Below are positions 7,717-15,458 of a DNA stretch of 23,955 nt, one piece after another. The position numbers and the translations under genes were made by a program. Numbering within the stretch: the first letter of the stretch is position 1; each line of letters begins with the position of its first letter. The DNA is taken from assembly GCA_023414985.1 (NCBI GenBank), contig JAEZLY010000178.1, positions 1 to 23,955 of the forward strand. Direction: 5' to 3'. Under the pieces are notes generated by a model that had not been told where the DNA came from, did no database searches, and saw only the letters and a program-made list of their open reading frames with translations. The stretch comes from Bacillota bacterium (GTDB lineage: Bacteria > Bacillota > Clostridia > Lachnospirales > Lachnospiraceae).

Positions 7717-7942
7717 AGGCTGTTACATAATAAATATATCTTTCACGGGAGTATCACCGTTCTCATTGAGTAATTTATCGTTGATGTATGTACCTGCAAG
7801 CAGCAGCCTTCTTATATCATAGGCAGTGCAAATCATTGCCGCAAAAGACGGCTATGATTAGTACGACGGAAACGATCAATTATCGAAAGGAGAATGATGA
7901 TATAAACCGCGAAAGATATCTATGTTTATTATGCAACAGCCT
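7717..7942. mobile_element. MITE-like palindromic element, no coding capacity
   Basis: The ends AGGCTGTTACATAATAAA (7717-7734) and, reversed, AGGCTGTTGCATAATAAA (7925-7942) match at 17 of 18 positions. Similarity between the two arms continues inward with small gaps (TCTTTC-CGG, TATCA, TTCTC, TAATT-ATCGTT, GTAC), so the whole 226 bp can fold back on itself. The centre has its own short stems (ATCATAG/CTATGAT and GGCAGTG/CATTGCC). The flanks carry a possible short target duplication, ATT on both sides or TA if the first base pair belongs to the target. No open frame is present. It ends 7 bp before the stop codon of the histidine phosphatase. The termini resemble IS1182-like ends by eye; the family is not proven. 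Confidence 0.65.
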
Positions 7943-7949
7943 ATTATGT

Positions 7950-8585
7950 TTATGAATTCCAATGATTGCGATGCAGCTGCGGATGCCCCTCCAGATGTGC
8001 AAAATCATTGAAACGTTCCAGATAGAACCTATCGTAGCCGGGATGATATACTAATTGCGTGATGCCGGTATTCTCCAAGGATACTCCGAACAGGAACCGC
8101 CTTGCCTGGCTCTTTCCGAATAAAGCTGCCAGCAGCACCCGGATCGTTCCACCGTGCGTGACTACAACGATATTCTTCTTCCCGCTCTGTACAAGCTCCT
8201 GAATAACAGGCATGGCTCGTTCATAGACCGAAGTTCCGTTTTCACCGCCGGGATAAGGGATATCCTCCATCAGCTCCATCTGCTCCGCCTTAAAATCCGA
8301 AAAATGCTCCGCTACATATTCATCCGACTTTCCGGTCATTAATCCGAAGGATATTTCCTGCAGCTCCTCTCTGATTTCATGAGGGAGCATAAACGCCTCA
8401 TTGATGATCTGAGCCGTCTGTACCGCACGTATCAAGTTACTGGAATACAAAGCATCAATCGGATAATTCCTGATACGATCCCGAAGAAGCCCTGCCTGTA
8501 TACGGCCTTCTTCGGACAGTTCCACATCCACATTACATAAGGAGCTGTTCTGCCTTCCATGCCTGATCAGATATAAGTTTACCAA
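7950..8585 (-). CDS. Histidine phosphatase family protein
   Basis: This 211-residue member of the phosphoglycerate-mutase-like superfamily begins MVNLYLIRHGRQ, with the phospho-accepting His9 in the RHG motif. The second catalytic His is in VVVTHGGTIRVLL. Relatives include cobalamin phosphatase CobC and broad-specificity phosphatases such as PhoE; the substrate is unknown. The start is a TTG at 8585 because no ATG lies near; a modest GGTGAG is 7 bases upstream. It follows asnA on the same strand by 79 bases and may be read through from it. The palindromic element lies directly after its stop. Confidence 0.88.
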   Translation of the reverse strand: MVNLYLIRHGRQNSSLCNVDVELSEEGRIQAGLLRDRIRNYPIDALYSSNLIRAVQTAQIINEAFMLPHEIREELQEISFGLMTGKSDEYVAEHFSDFKAEQMELMEDIPYPGGENGTSVYERAMPVIQELVQSGKKNIVVVTHGGTIRVLLAALFGKSQARRFLFGVSLENTGITQLVYHPGYDRFYLERFNDFAHLEGHPQLHRNHWNS

Positions 8586-8664
8586 ATAGCACTCACCGCC
8601 TTATGCGTTAATGGGATCTGACTGCCAAGCCAAAATGCTTAGCATATCCCCGGGATCTGATTTA

Positions 8665-9672
8665 TTATAATAAAGGAAGGTTCTTTCTTTCTGCCTCTTC
8701 AAGAACGTCCTGAGGCCAGATAGAGGATTGGACTTCACCGATATGAGCTTTGCGCAGGTAAAACATACAGATTCTGGATTGTCCGATTCCTCCTCCGATG
8801 GTATAAGGAAGCTCCTTGTTAATCAACGCCTTCTGGAAGGGTAATTCGGCACGCTCCATACAATCGCTGATCTTAAGCTGTTCTACAAGAGAATCCTCAT
8901 CCACACGAATTCCCATGGAGGAAAGCTCCAGTGCCATATCTAATACCGGATAATATACGATGATATCTCCGTTGAGTTTCCAATCGTCATAGTCAGGTGC
9001 TCTTCCGTCATGACGTTCACCGGAGGTTAATGCTCCGCCGATCTGCATGATAAATACGGCTCCTTTTTCCTTCGCAATGATGTTCTCTCTCTCCTTCGGA
9101 GAAAGCTCAGGATATTTATCTTCCAATTCCTGAGAAAATACAAAGCTGATCTCCTCAGGAAGGATTTCCTTGATATAATCATATTTGGAAGCCATGTATT
9201 TTTCTGTATTCTTCAATGCGGTATATACCCTCTGTACAATTGCTTTTAAGGTATCTATATTACGCTCGCTCTTGTCGATGATTTTTTCCCAATCCCACTG
9301 GTCGACATAAATGGAATGAATATTGTCCGTATCCTCATCTCTTCGGATTGCACTCATATCTGTATAGAGGCCTTCTCCTCTGGAAAATCCATACCGCTTC
9401 AGCGCAAGTCTTTTCCACTTAGCAAGGGAATGAACAATCTCAACAACAGCATCGTTCTGTTCCTTTACCCCGAAGCTGACCGGTCGTTCAACACCATTTA
9501 AATTATCGTTTAAGCCTGTTTCCGGCTTTACGAACAAAGGAGCGGATACTCTCGTAAGATTCAGCTGCTTTGCCAGTTCCCTCTCAAAAAAATCCTTACA
9601 ATACTTGATGCCTATCTCTGTCTCCTTAATATCAATATCAGCTTGATATCCCTCAGGTACGACCAGCTTCAT
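8665..9672 (-). CDS. asnA: Aspartate--ammonia ligase (asparagine synthetase A)
   Basis: The enzyme makes asparagine from aspartate, ammonia and ATP (releasing AMP and pyrophosphate) in the cytosol. The 335 residues agree with AsnA (330 in E. coli) and with its class II aminoacyl-tRNA-synthetase-like fold: VSAPLFVKPETGLNDNLNGVERPV, SIYVDQWDWE, GERHDGRAPDYDDW, and a terminal ELPYTIGGGIGQSRICM (class II motif 3 arginine). The frame continues to 9723, but GGGAGGAAG lies 5-6 bases upstream of the ATG at 9672, and MKLVVPEGYQ fits the family N-terminus. A near-consensus promoter at 9722-9750 implies a leader of about 43 bases, too short for a T-box. Confidence 0.96.
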   Translation of the reverse strand: MKLVVPEGYQADIDIKETEIGIKYCKDFFERELAKQLNLTRVSAPLFVKPETGLNDNLNGVERPVSFGVKEQNDAVVEIVHSLAKWKRLALKRYGFSRGEGLYTDMSAIRRDEDTDNIHSIYVDQWDWEKIIDKSERNIDTLKAIVQRVYTALKNTEKYMASKYDYIKEILPEEISFVFSQELEDKYPELSPKERENIIAKEKGAVFIMQIGGALTSGERHDGRAPDYDDWKLNGDIIVYYPVLDMALELSSMGIRVDEDSLVEQLKISDCMERAELPFQKALINKELPYTIGGGIGQSRICMFYLRKAHIGEVQSSIWPQDVLEEAERKNLPLL

Positions 9673-9721
9673 ATGTCTTCCTCCCAAATATGAGAATAAT
9701 TTTAAACATGCTATGTAGCAC

Positions 9722-9750
9722 ATTTTACATTTTTATTCAAGCTTTGTCAA
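9722..9750 (-). promoter_or_regulatory. Strong sigma-A promoter of asnA
   Basis: On the minus strand a perfect TTGACA (9745-9750), a 17-bp spacer and TAAAAT (9722-9727), with TG directly before the -10. Confidence 0.78.
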
Positions 9751-9794
9751 TAAAATGCGCTATTACAGCTGTTATTTCTTCCTGTGATTAATTT

Positions 9795-10118
9795 TTATGC
9801 ACGGCCTCTTTTAATCTCATAGATGTCGTTGTAGACCTGCATCATAATAGTGAAGGCTTCCTCTGTGATGATTCCTGCCTGATGTCCGTATTCGATCAGA
9901 AAGCAGGTATAAGCTACAAATCGGAAGTGTGCGAAAAGCAGCTCAAAATTCTCCATCTCATAATACTTTTTGATGATACTCCAGTTGTGTTCCGCCAGCT
10001 CCTTAACGATATCATCCGAGTTCTTCTGCATTAATTCTATCATTTCATCTATTTTGTCCTCAACAAATAATTCCTTTAAATCCGCATCCAGATTAGCAAG
10101 TTCTTCATTCATAATCAT
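9795..10118 (-). CDS. Small hypothetical protein, helical and acidic
   Basis: I do not recognise this 107-residue protein. The N-terminal half is rich in Glu and Asp and predicted helical (LDADLKELFVEDKIDEMIELMQ). A Trp/Tyr-rich helix (NWSIIKKYYEMENFELLF), a short hydrophobic stretch (FVAYTCFLIEYG) and a last helix ending in basic residues follow. No signal peptide or clear membrane span is present, so it is probably cytosolic. A TTG at 10124 is in frame, but AAAGGG sits 6 bases before the ATG at 10118, which is chosen. It has its own promoter (10173-10202). It lies upstream of asnA on the same strand, but asnA also has its own promoter. Confidence 0.7.
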   Translation of the reverse strand: MIMNEELANLDADLKELFVEDKIDEMIELMQKNSDDIVKELAEHNWSIIKKYYEMENFELLFAHFRFVAYTCFLIEYGHQAGIITEEAFTIMMQVYNDIYEIKRGRA

Positions 10119-10172
10119 ATCCAACCCTTTCTCTTAGGCCGTAGAACTTAAGCCCGAGTATTATACTTCATG

Positions 10173-10202
10173 ATTTTACCATATCCTCCCCCTATTGTCC
10201 AA
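10173..10202 (-). promoter_or_regulatory. Probable promoter of the small hypothetical gene
   Basis: On the minus strand TTGGAC (10197-10202), 18 bp, TAAAAT (10173-10178), about 55 bp upstream of the start. Confidence 0.55.
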
Positions 10203-10268
10203 GAATACATAATTTCTCCTACAGGGCTCCGAAAAAGTCCCGAATGGCATATCCTTTTTTGTCAACAA

Positions 10269-10315
10269 AGGGACGGCTGCAAAATCATGGTAACTCTCGA
10301 TTTTACAGCCGTCCC
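10269..10315 (-). terminator. Stem-loop terminator of the lipoprotein gene
   Basis: AGGGACGGCTGCAAAATC (10269-10286) pairs with GATTTTACAGCCGTCCCT (10299-10315) with one mismatch and a 12-base loop. It lies just after the lipoprotein stop on the minus strand. The T-tract beyond it is broken (TTTGTTGAC), so it may instead be a transcript-stabilising hairpin. Confidence 0.65.
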
Positions 10316-10347
10316 TGTGAAATTTGCTTTATCCTTTTATCAATTGT

Positions 10348-11004
10348 TTATTGTACTTCCTGCTTTCCTGTGATTTTACTCGTATCATCCATCTTAAAGG
10401 AATCTTTTACTGCCTGTGTCGTAAAATATACGTTACCGTCCACTGTTGCATCGATTAACTGGAAATCGGTAACTGTTACGACGACATCGCCTTTGAAGGT
10501 TCCGTGCTGAATACTGGCCATAGGGCTTGAAATTGTCATTTTCGGTGCTGTCAGAGTATATCTGGCAGTAATCGTTCTATTCGCGTCCTGGGAATAGAGG
10601 GCAATCTTTCGCTGGATCAAATCCTTGCCTGCATCATCCTTCTTGCCGTTTTTGAATTCACCCTCCACCAAAAGCTCCTTGTCTATCGTTAAGTCCTTTG
10701 TAATCGCAATAATCCAGGTACCAGTTTTGCTGATTGCTTTCATAAAAGCTTCCTGATTATCAACAATAGAAGCAGTGGTGACAGCGTCAGGAGTTGTATT
10801 GGACGGAGCTGTAGTCGGCGCCTTAGTTGCTGTAGCTGCGCTTGTCGGTGGAGTTGTTGCTGCAGTCGATGGAGATACAGTAGGAGCCGTCGTTACTGCT
10901 GCAGTCGGATCCGTTGCCGAATTATTTGTACTGGGTTTCTTTGAACATCCGGAGAATACGGTAACAATTAATAATATCACAATCAAAATAGCTTTCACTT
11001 TCAT
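10348..11004 (-). CDS. Lipoprotein of unknown function with Thr/Ala/Pro-rich linker
   Basis: This 218-residue protein has a lipoprotein signal: a basic start, a hydrophobic core and the lipobox-like VFSGC, with Cys20 as the predicted lipid-attached residue. Residues about 25-80 form a low-complexity Thr/Ala/Pro/Ser linker, likely a flexible spacer through the cell wall. The rest (about 80-218) is strand-rich with repeated patterns (LTIDKELLVEGEFKNG, ARYTLTAPKMTISSP, HGTFKGDVVVTVTDFQLIDA), suggesting a beta-solenoid-like domain. I cannot name a family. The ATG follows a perfect AAGGAGGTCAAC. A possible extended -10 (TGTTAATAA) is upstream. It sits directly downstream of the sugar transporter operon but is separated by a strong terminator. 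Confidence 0.75.
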   Translation of the reverse strand: MKVKAILIVILLIVTVFSGCSKKPSTNNSATDPTAAVTTAPTVSPSTAATTPPTSAATATKAPTTAPSNTTPDAVTTASIVDNQEAFMKAISKTGTWIIAITKDLTIDKELLVEGEFKNGKKDDAGKDLIQRKIALYSQDANRTITARYTLTAPKMTISSPMASIQHGTFKGDVVVTVTDFQLIDATVDGNVYFTTQAVKDSFKMDDTSKITGKQEVQ

Positions 11005-11146
11005 AAGTTGACCTCCTTAAGGATTGATAAATCTTATTAACATCATTGTTACCAAAAAAAAAGAAATCATACAAATAAGAGCCTTTTCTAAAATAACAAT
11101 TATCATTTATCCATTTTGAAAACCCCTTGTTTAAATAAAAGAGCGA

Positions 11147-11192
11147 GGGGCTTCACAAAATAATGATATAATTCATTATTTTGCAAAGCCCC
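11147..11192 (-). terminator. Terminator of the chvE-mmsA-mmsB operon
   Basis: GGGGCTT (11147-11153) and CAAAATAATGA (11156-11166) pair with TCATTATTTTG (11173-11183) and AAGCCCC (11186-11192), leaving one 2-base mismatch and a 6-base loop. On the minus strand it is followed by CTCGCTCTTTTATTT. It ends the transporter operon about 105 bp after mmsB. Confidence 0.8.
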
Positions 11193-11296
11193 CCGCCCCT
11201 AAAAATACATATAGGAGTCTAAGTCAAAACTTATAAGCTTGATTAATTAACACTCACAGAAATACTGTGCTTTAGATTGCCGAAACCATAATACTG

Positions 11297-12448
11297 TTAT
11301 TTGCCCTTCTTCTTGGACAATACGTCGAATGTTACAGCTGCCAGTAATACGACACCCTTGACAACCTTCTGAACGTTACTGTCAATACCCATAATAGACA
11401 TACCGTTATTGATAACGCCCATGAAAATTGCACCGATAACAACTCTGGGAACGGATCCGATACCACCGTAAGCAGAAGCACCACCTATGTAACATGAGCC
11501 GATTGCATCCATTTCGTAGTTAACACCGGCGGTAGGCGCTGCGGAGTTGAAACGTGCGACGCAGACCAGGGCTGCAACAGCACTTAAGAATGCCATATTA
11601 ACATAGGCAAAGAATAATACTCTGTTGGTATTGATACCGGAAAGCTTTGCAGCCTTCTCATTACCACCCATCGCATACAGATAACGTCCGGATACGGTTT
11701 TTGTCGTATAATAAGTATAGATAAACACAACCACTGCCAATAAGATCAGAATCGCAGGAATACCTTTATGGTTCGCTAAGGAGAATGCCAATGCCATTAC
11801 TACTACACAGATTACGATAACCTGAAGTATTTCAGAAGCGAAGGAGTCTAACTGATAGCCCTTCTTTCTTCTGTTGACTCTGGAAAATACTTTTGCAATG
11901 ATATATACGACACATATAATAAAACCGATTACAATACTGAAGATATTGATACTGCCATGAAAAATATCCGGTACATAGCTATTGAACAGATTCAGATAGC
12001 TGTTAGGGAACGGTGATATCGTTAATCCCTGCAGTACAATCAATGCAACACCCTTCCATAACAACATACCGGCAAGGGTTACGATAAAGGCAGGGATTCT
12101 TAAATATGCAATCCAATAACCCTGAATCACACCAACCAAAATACCTACAGCCAGACAGATGATGATAGCCAGCCAGTTATTCATACCTTTATTCACGATC
12201 AAAGTACCTGCGATAGCACCAATCAGACATACGATTGATCCTACGGAAAGGTCAATGTTACCACCTGTCAGGATACACATCAGCATACCGACTGCAAGTA
12301 TCACGACATAACCATTCTGCGAGATCAGGTTTGTTACATTCTGCGGAACAATTAAGGTTCCGCCTGTTGTTATAGCGAAAAATATCGTAACCACAACCAG
12401 TGCGATAATCATCGTATTCTTTTTTAAGAGTTCTTTTGCTTTATCCAT
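11297..12448 (-). CDS. mmsB: Multiple-monosaccharide ABC transporter permease
   Basis: This 383-residue inner-membrane subunit of a CUT2-type sugar importer has about 10 membrane helices. Typical family motifs are the LTGGNIDLSVGSIVCL helix and, near the end, NSAAPTAGVNYEMDAIGSCYIGGASAYGGIGSVPRVVIGAIFMGVINNGMSIMG (shown here by ends: NSAAPTAG to NNGMSIMG), the loop that contacts the ATPase. The length and the insert around residues 150-215 fit the longer GguB/MmsB group rather than RbsC. It starts 2 bases after the mmsA stop with AAAGGAG inside the mmsA end, so the two are translationally close. It is the last gene of the operon, followed by the terminator at 11147-11192. Confidence 0.92.
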   Translation of the reverse strand: MDKAKELLKKNTMIIALVVVTIFFAITTGGTLIVPQNVTNLISQNGYVVILAVGMLMCILTGGNIDLSVGSIVCLIGAIAGTLIVNKGMNNWLAIIICLAVGILVGVIQGYWIAYLRIPAFIVTLAGMLLWKGVALIVLQGLTISPFPNSYLNLFNSYVPDIFHGSINIFSIVIGFIICVVYIIAKVFSRVNRRKKGYQLDSFASEILQVIVICVVVMALAFSLANHKGIPAILILLAVVVFIYTYYTTKTVSGRYLYAMGGNEKAAKLSGINTNRVLFFAYVNMAFLSAVAALVCVARFNSAAPTAGVNYEMDAIGSCYIGGASAYGGIGSVPRVVIGAIFMGVINNGMSIMGIDSNVQKVVKGVVLLAAVTFDVLSKKKGK

Positions 12449-12450
12449 CG

Positions 12451-13986
12451 TTATGCTCCTTTACTTGATTTTAATATTTGTCCCATGATAAGCTCCTGAG
12501 TCGCTTCTTCCTTATTCACCTCGCCTACCATCTTGCCTTCGTTCATAATATAGATACGATCGCACATGCCGAGTAGCTCAGGTAATTCGGAGGAAATCAT
12601 AAGAATTGATTTACCCTCAGCAACCAACTGATTGATAATACAATAAATCTCGTATTTCGCACCAACGTCAATACCACGAGTTGGTTCGTCAAGTATCATA
12701 ATATCGGGATCTGCAAACATCCATTTACTGATTAATACCTTTTGCTGATTACCGCCACTTAAGTTACCAACAGTTTGCTCAAGAGAAGTACATTTTGTTC
12801 TGAGCTTCTCAATATACTCATTTGCTGCTTTAACCTCAAGGTCTTTGTCAATCACGCCGTTCTTACTTACTTTATTCATACTGGCAAGTGTCGTATTGAT
12901 ACGGATCGGATTACTTAATACCAATCCGTCGCCCTTCCGATCCTCTGTGATATAAGCCAGTTTCTTTTCAATCGCCTGACGGGAATTGTTTAGCTTTACC
13001 TCCTGGCCGTTGAGTATTAAAGTACCGGTGATATCAACACCGTAGCTCTTGCCAAAGATACTCAGGGCTAATTCGGTACGTCCTGCACCCATCAGACCCG
13101 CGATACCTACGACTTCTCCCTTACGTACATGGAGTGATACATTATCCACTACCTTACGCTCGGTATAAAGCGGATGGAATACAGTCCAGTTCTTTACTTC
13201 CAGATTGGTCTCACCGATAGAAATATTATCTCTTTTCGGGAACCGGTCAGTCAAGGTACGTCCAACCATTCCTTTAATAATGCGCTCCTCTTTGATTTCT
13301 TCAGAATTGTCCAGCGTCTCAATGGTTGCACCGTCACGGATGATTGTAATCTTGTCTGCTACATATGAAATCTCATTCAATTTATGAGAAATAATTATCG
13401 AAGTTAGTCCCTCTTTTTTAAATTGAAGCAGTAAATCTAATAACTTACGGGAATCTGCCTCATTTAAAGATGCTGTAGGTTCATCCAAAATTAATAGCTT
13501 AACATTCTTGGCAAGTGCCTTTGCTATCTCTACCATCTGCTGCTTACCTACACCGATATCCTTAATCAGAGTCCTTGAGGATTCGTGCAAACCTACAGTT
13601 GCCAGTAATTCATCTGCCTTATGATAAGTCTCTTCCCAGTTTATTCTTGTCTTTGAACCACGCTCATTGCCAAGAAACATGTTCTCACCGATTGTCATAT
13701 AAGGAACGAGCGCCAGCTCCTGGTGTATAATTACGATACCTTTTTCTTCACTATCCTTTATCACATTGAATTTACATTCTTGACCCAGATAAAGAATCTC
13801 TCCTTCATAGCTTCCATGAGGATAGATACCACTAAGTACATTCATCAGAGTGGACTTTCCAGCCCCATTTTCGCCAACAAGTGCATGGATTTCACCTTCT
13901 TCGACTTGAAGGTTAACGTTATCTAATGCTTTGACTCCGGGGAAGCGTTTGGTAATATTTCTCATTTCCAACAATATTGCTGCCAA
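12451..13986 (-). CDS. mmsA: Multiple-monosaccharide ABC transporter ATP-binding protein
   Basis: This 511-residue protein carries two fused ATPase domains that drive sugar import on the cytoplasmic face. Domain 1 has Walker A GENGAGKS (38-45), a family-typical signature IGVGKQQ (144-150), Walker B LLILDEP (164-170) and the H-loop His (200-201). Domain 2 has a degenerate Walker A, GLMGAGRTE (297-305, Lys replaced by Arg), a normal LSGGNQQ signature (409-415) and Walker B IMILDEP (429-435). This asymmetry is usual in RbsA/XylG/MmsA proteins. The start is TTG at 13986 with AGGAGG 7 bases upstream. A hairpin in the gap to chvE (14026-14067) probably lowers its level relative to the binding protein. 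Confidence 0.94.
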   Translation of the reverse strand: MAAILLEMRNITKRFPGVKALDNVNLQVEEGEIHALVGENGAGKSTLMNVLSGIYPHGSYEGEILYLGQECKFNVIKDSEEKGIVIIHQELALVPYMTIGENMFLGNERGSKTRINWEETYHKADELLATVGLHESSRTLIKDIGVGKQQMVEIAKALAKNVKLLILDEPTASLNEADSRKLLDLLLQFKKEGLTSIIISHKLNEISYVADKITIIRDGATIETLDNSEEIKEERIIKGMVGRTLTDRFPKRDNISIGETNLEVKNWTVFHPLYTERKVVDNVSLHVRKGEVVGIAGLMGAGRTELALSIFGKSYGVDITGTLILNGQEVKLNNSRQAIEKKLAYITEDRKGDGLVLSNPIRINTTLASMNKVSKNGVIDKDLEVKAANEYIEKLRTKCTSLEQTVGNLSGGNQQKVLISKWMFADPDIMILDEPTRGIDVGAKYEIYCIINQLVAEGKSILMISSELPELLGMCDRIYIMNEGKMVGEVNKEEATQELIMGQILKSSKGA

Positions 13987-14025
13987 TAGAACCCCTCCTA
14001 TATATATTATTTAGTACATGAAAAT

Positions 14026-14067
14026 ATGGGGTGTTGCAGTTAGTTACACTGAGCTACAACACCCCAT
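14026..14067 (-). terminator. Intercistronic hairpin between chvE and mmsA
   Basis: ATGGGGTGTTG (14026-14036) and CAACACCCCAT (14057-14067) form a perfect 11-bp stem with a 20-base loop, 14 bases after the chvE stop. On the minus strand ATTTTCATG follows, a weak T-tract. Such hairpins are typically partial terminators or mRNA stabilisers that raise binding protein over membrane subunits. Confidence 0.65.
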
Positions 14068-14080
14068 TATTGTGTGTTGA

Positions 14081-15148
14081 TTACTTCAACTGATCCTCAG
14101 TATAGTAACCTGAGTCAATTAATAATTGCTTGTAGTTATTTACATCTGCGAATACTGGCTCACAAAGGTAAGAAGGAATGATGCCTGTTCCGTTGTCATA
14201 GGTCTTGGTATCGTTAACCGGAACTTCTTTATCGGTTAAGATTGCAGTAACCATCTCAACAACCTTCTTAGCTAAAGTACGAGTATCCTTAAAGATTGAC
14301 ATTGACTGTGTTCCAGCAATAATATTCTTTGTGGAAGTAATATCACAATCCTGACCTGTTAATACCGGGAAATTATCCTTTGTGTAACCAGCGTTAACTA
14401 ATGCATTGGTGATACCGATTGCACAAGAGTCATTGGAAGATAATACAACATCAAGCTTAGTTCCGTCAGCATAGTATGCTGTGATGAGGTTTTCCATTCT
14501 CTTCTGAGCTTCTTCTGTCTTCCAGCCGGGAGTAGCAACTTCTTCGAATGCCTTCTGACCGGAAACTACGTTTAACTTACCACTCTCAATATAAGGTGTT
14601 AAGATATCCATAGCGCCGCCGAAGAAGAAACGAGCGTTGTTATCATCAGGTGAACCTGTGAATAACTCGATGTTGAAAGGACCTGCCTGGTTTTCAAGAT
14701 CCAACTTGTCAACGATGTACTTACCCTGGATAGTACCAACCATGTAGTTATCAAATGTTGCATAGTAGGAAACTGCATCGGTATCCATGATCAGACGATC
14801 GTAAGCGATAACCGGGATCTTCTTTTCTTTAGCTTCTGCTAAAACAGTACCTAAGGAACCGCCATCGATAGAAGCAATAACTAATACCTTACAACCGCTG
14901 GTAATCATGTTCTCAATCTGAGAAACCTGAGTAGCAACATCATCGTTAGCATACTGTAAGTCTACAGTATAACCAGCTTCTTCAAGTGACTTCTTCATAT
15001 TGGCACCGTCCTGGTTCCAACGCTGTAAGTCTTTCGTAGGCATTGCAACGCCAACCTTCTGCTTACCGCTGCCAGCACCCTGGCATCCTACCATAAATGA
15101 GGAAACGAGTGCGATGCACAATAAAACAGCTAATAACTTTTTCTTCAT
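14081..15148 (-). CDS. chvE: Multiple-monosaccharide ABC transporter substrate-binding lipoprotein
   Basis: This 355-residue lipoprotein captures the sugar outside the membrane and delivers it to MmsB/MmsA. It has a lipobox ending at Cys22 (FMVGC) and then the type-1 periplasmic binding fold. Typical ChvE-group motifs are GVAMPTKDLQRW, IASIDGGSLGTVLAEAK, AYDRLIMDTDAVSYYATFDN and VLTGQDCD. ChvE relatives bind several monosaccharides (galactose, glucose, arabinose, xylose), so the ligand here is uncertain. The ATG follows GGGAGG. It is first in the transporter operon, with its own promoter (15198-15226), and is likely activated by the YesN-type regulator encoded upstream. Confidence 0.93.
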   Translation of the reverse strand: MKKKLLAVLLCIALVSSFMVGCQGAGSGKQKVGVAMPTKDLQRWNQDGANMKKSLEEAGYTVDLQYANDDVATQVSQIENMITSGCKVLVIASIDGGSLGTVLAEAKEKKIPVIAYDRLIMDTDAVSYYATFDNYMVGTIQGKYIVDKLDLENQAGPFNIELFTGSPDDNNARFFFGGAMDILTPYIESGKLNVVSGQKAFEEVATPGWKTEEAQKRMENLITAYYADGTKLDVVLSSNDSCAIGITNALVNAGYTKDNFPVLTGQDCDITSTKNIIAGTQSMSIFKDTRTLAKKVVEMVTAILTDKEVPVNDTKTYDNGTGIIPSYLCEPVFADVNNYKQLLIDSGYYTEDQLK

Positions 15149-15197
15149 AAATAAATCCTCCCAAAAAGTTTATTGTTAATTACTACATCAAGATAAT

Positions 15198-15226
15198 AAC
15201 ATAGATAAAATAGGATTAACTTGCAA
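15198..15226 (-). promoter_or_regulatory. Probable promoter of the transporter operon
   Basis: On the minus strand TTGCAA (15221-15226), 17 bp, TATGTT (15198-15203), about 50 bp upstream of chvE. The weak -10 would suit a promoter needing an activator, as expected for the AraC-type regulator. The gene-free stretch 15149-15458 holds this promoter and the hairpin element at 15333-15433; about 100 AT-rich bases between them (15227-15332) are the likely regulator-binding region, but no clear repeat was found there. Confidence 0.5.
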
Positions 15227-15332
15227 AGAACTGTATATTTTTAATTCAAATTGGGAATAATATTAAGCTAAAATCAAAGCATCGCAAAATAATGCTACTA
15301 AAAAAACAAATATGTCCTAGTTCTATACTAAA

Positions 15333-15433
15333 AATAAGGGCTGTTTCAAAATATAGCTACAGCCAGCATAACAGGTATGGGATGCCTGCTATTCTTGCCG
15401 TGCTATAAAAATCGTTTTGAAACAGTCCTTATT
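15333..15433. repeat. 101-bp palindromic hairpin element, likely terminator of the regulatory operon
   Basis: AATAAGGGCTGTTTCAAAA (15333-15351) and its reverse complement at 15415-15433 match at 18 of 19 positions. Inner pairs ATAGC/GCTAT and CAGG/CCTG let most of the element fold. On the minus strand the stem is followed by TTATTTTTAG, so it can stop transcripts coming from the sensor-kinase operon before the chvE promoter. Its ends resemble those of the element at 7717-7942. Confidence 0.65.
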
Positions 15434-15458
15434 AGATTAAGAAACAACATTGTTTTTT

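Noticed and set aside
8612..8660. 9-bp direct repeat GGGATCTGA in the asnA/histidine phosphatase gap
   Set aside because: It is short, present only twice, and not tied to any promoter or gene end; compatible with chance.
9673..9721. T-box leader upstream of asnA
   Set aside because: The predicted leader is only about 43 bases, with no specifier stem, T-box sequence or terminator.
10775..11011. Plus-strand Val/Ala/Gly-rich open frame
   Set aside because: It is the mirror of the Thr/Ala/Pro-rich linker of the lipoprotein gene, a low-complexity artefact.
12451..13986. Degenerate second Walker A in MmsA (GLMGAGRTE) as a sign of a damaged gene
   Set aside because: Loss of the second-site lysine is normal in the RbsA/XylG/MmsA family; the frame and all other motifs are intact.
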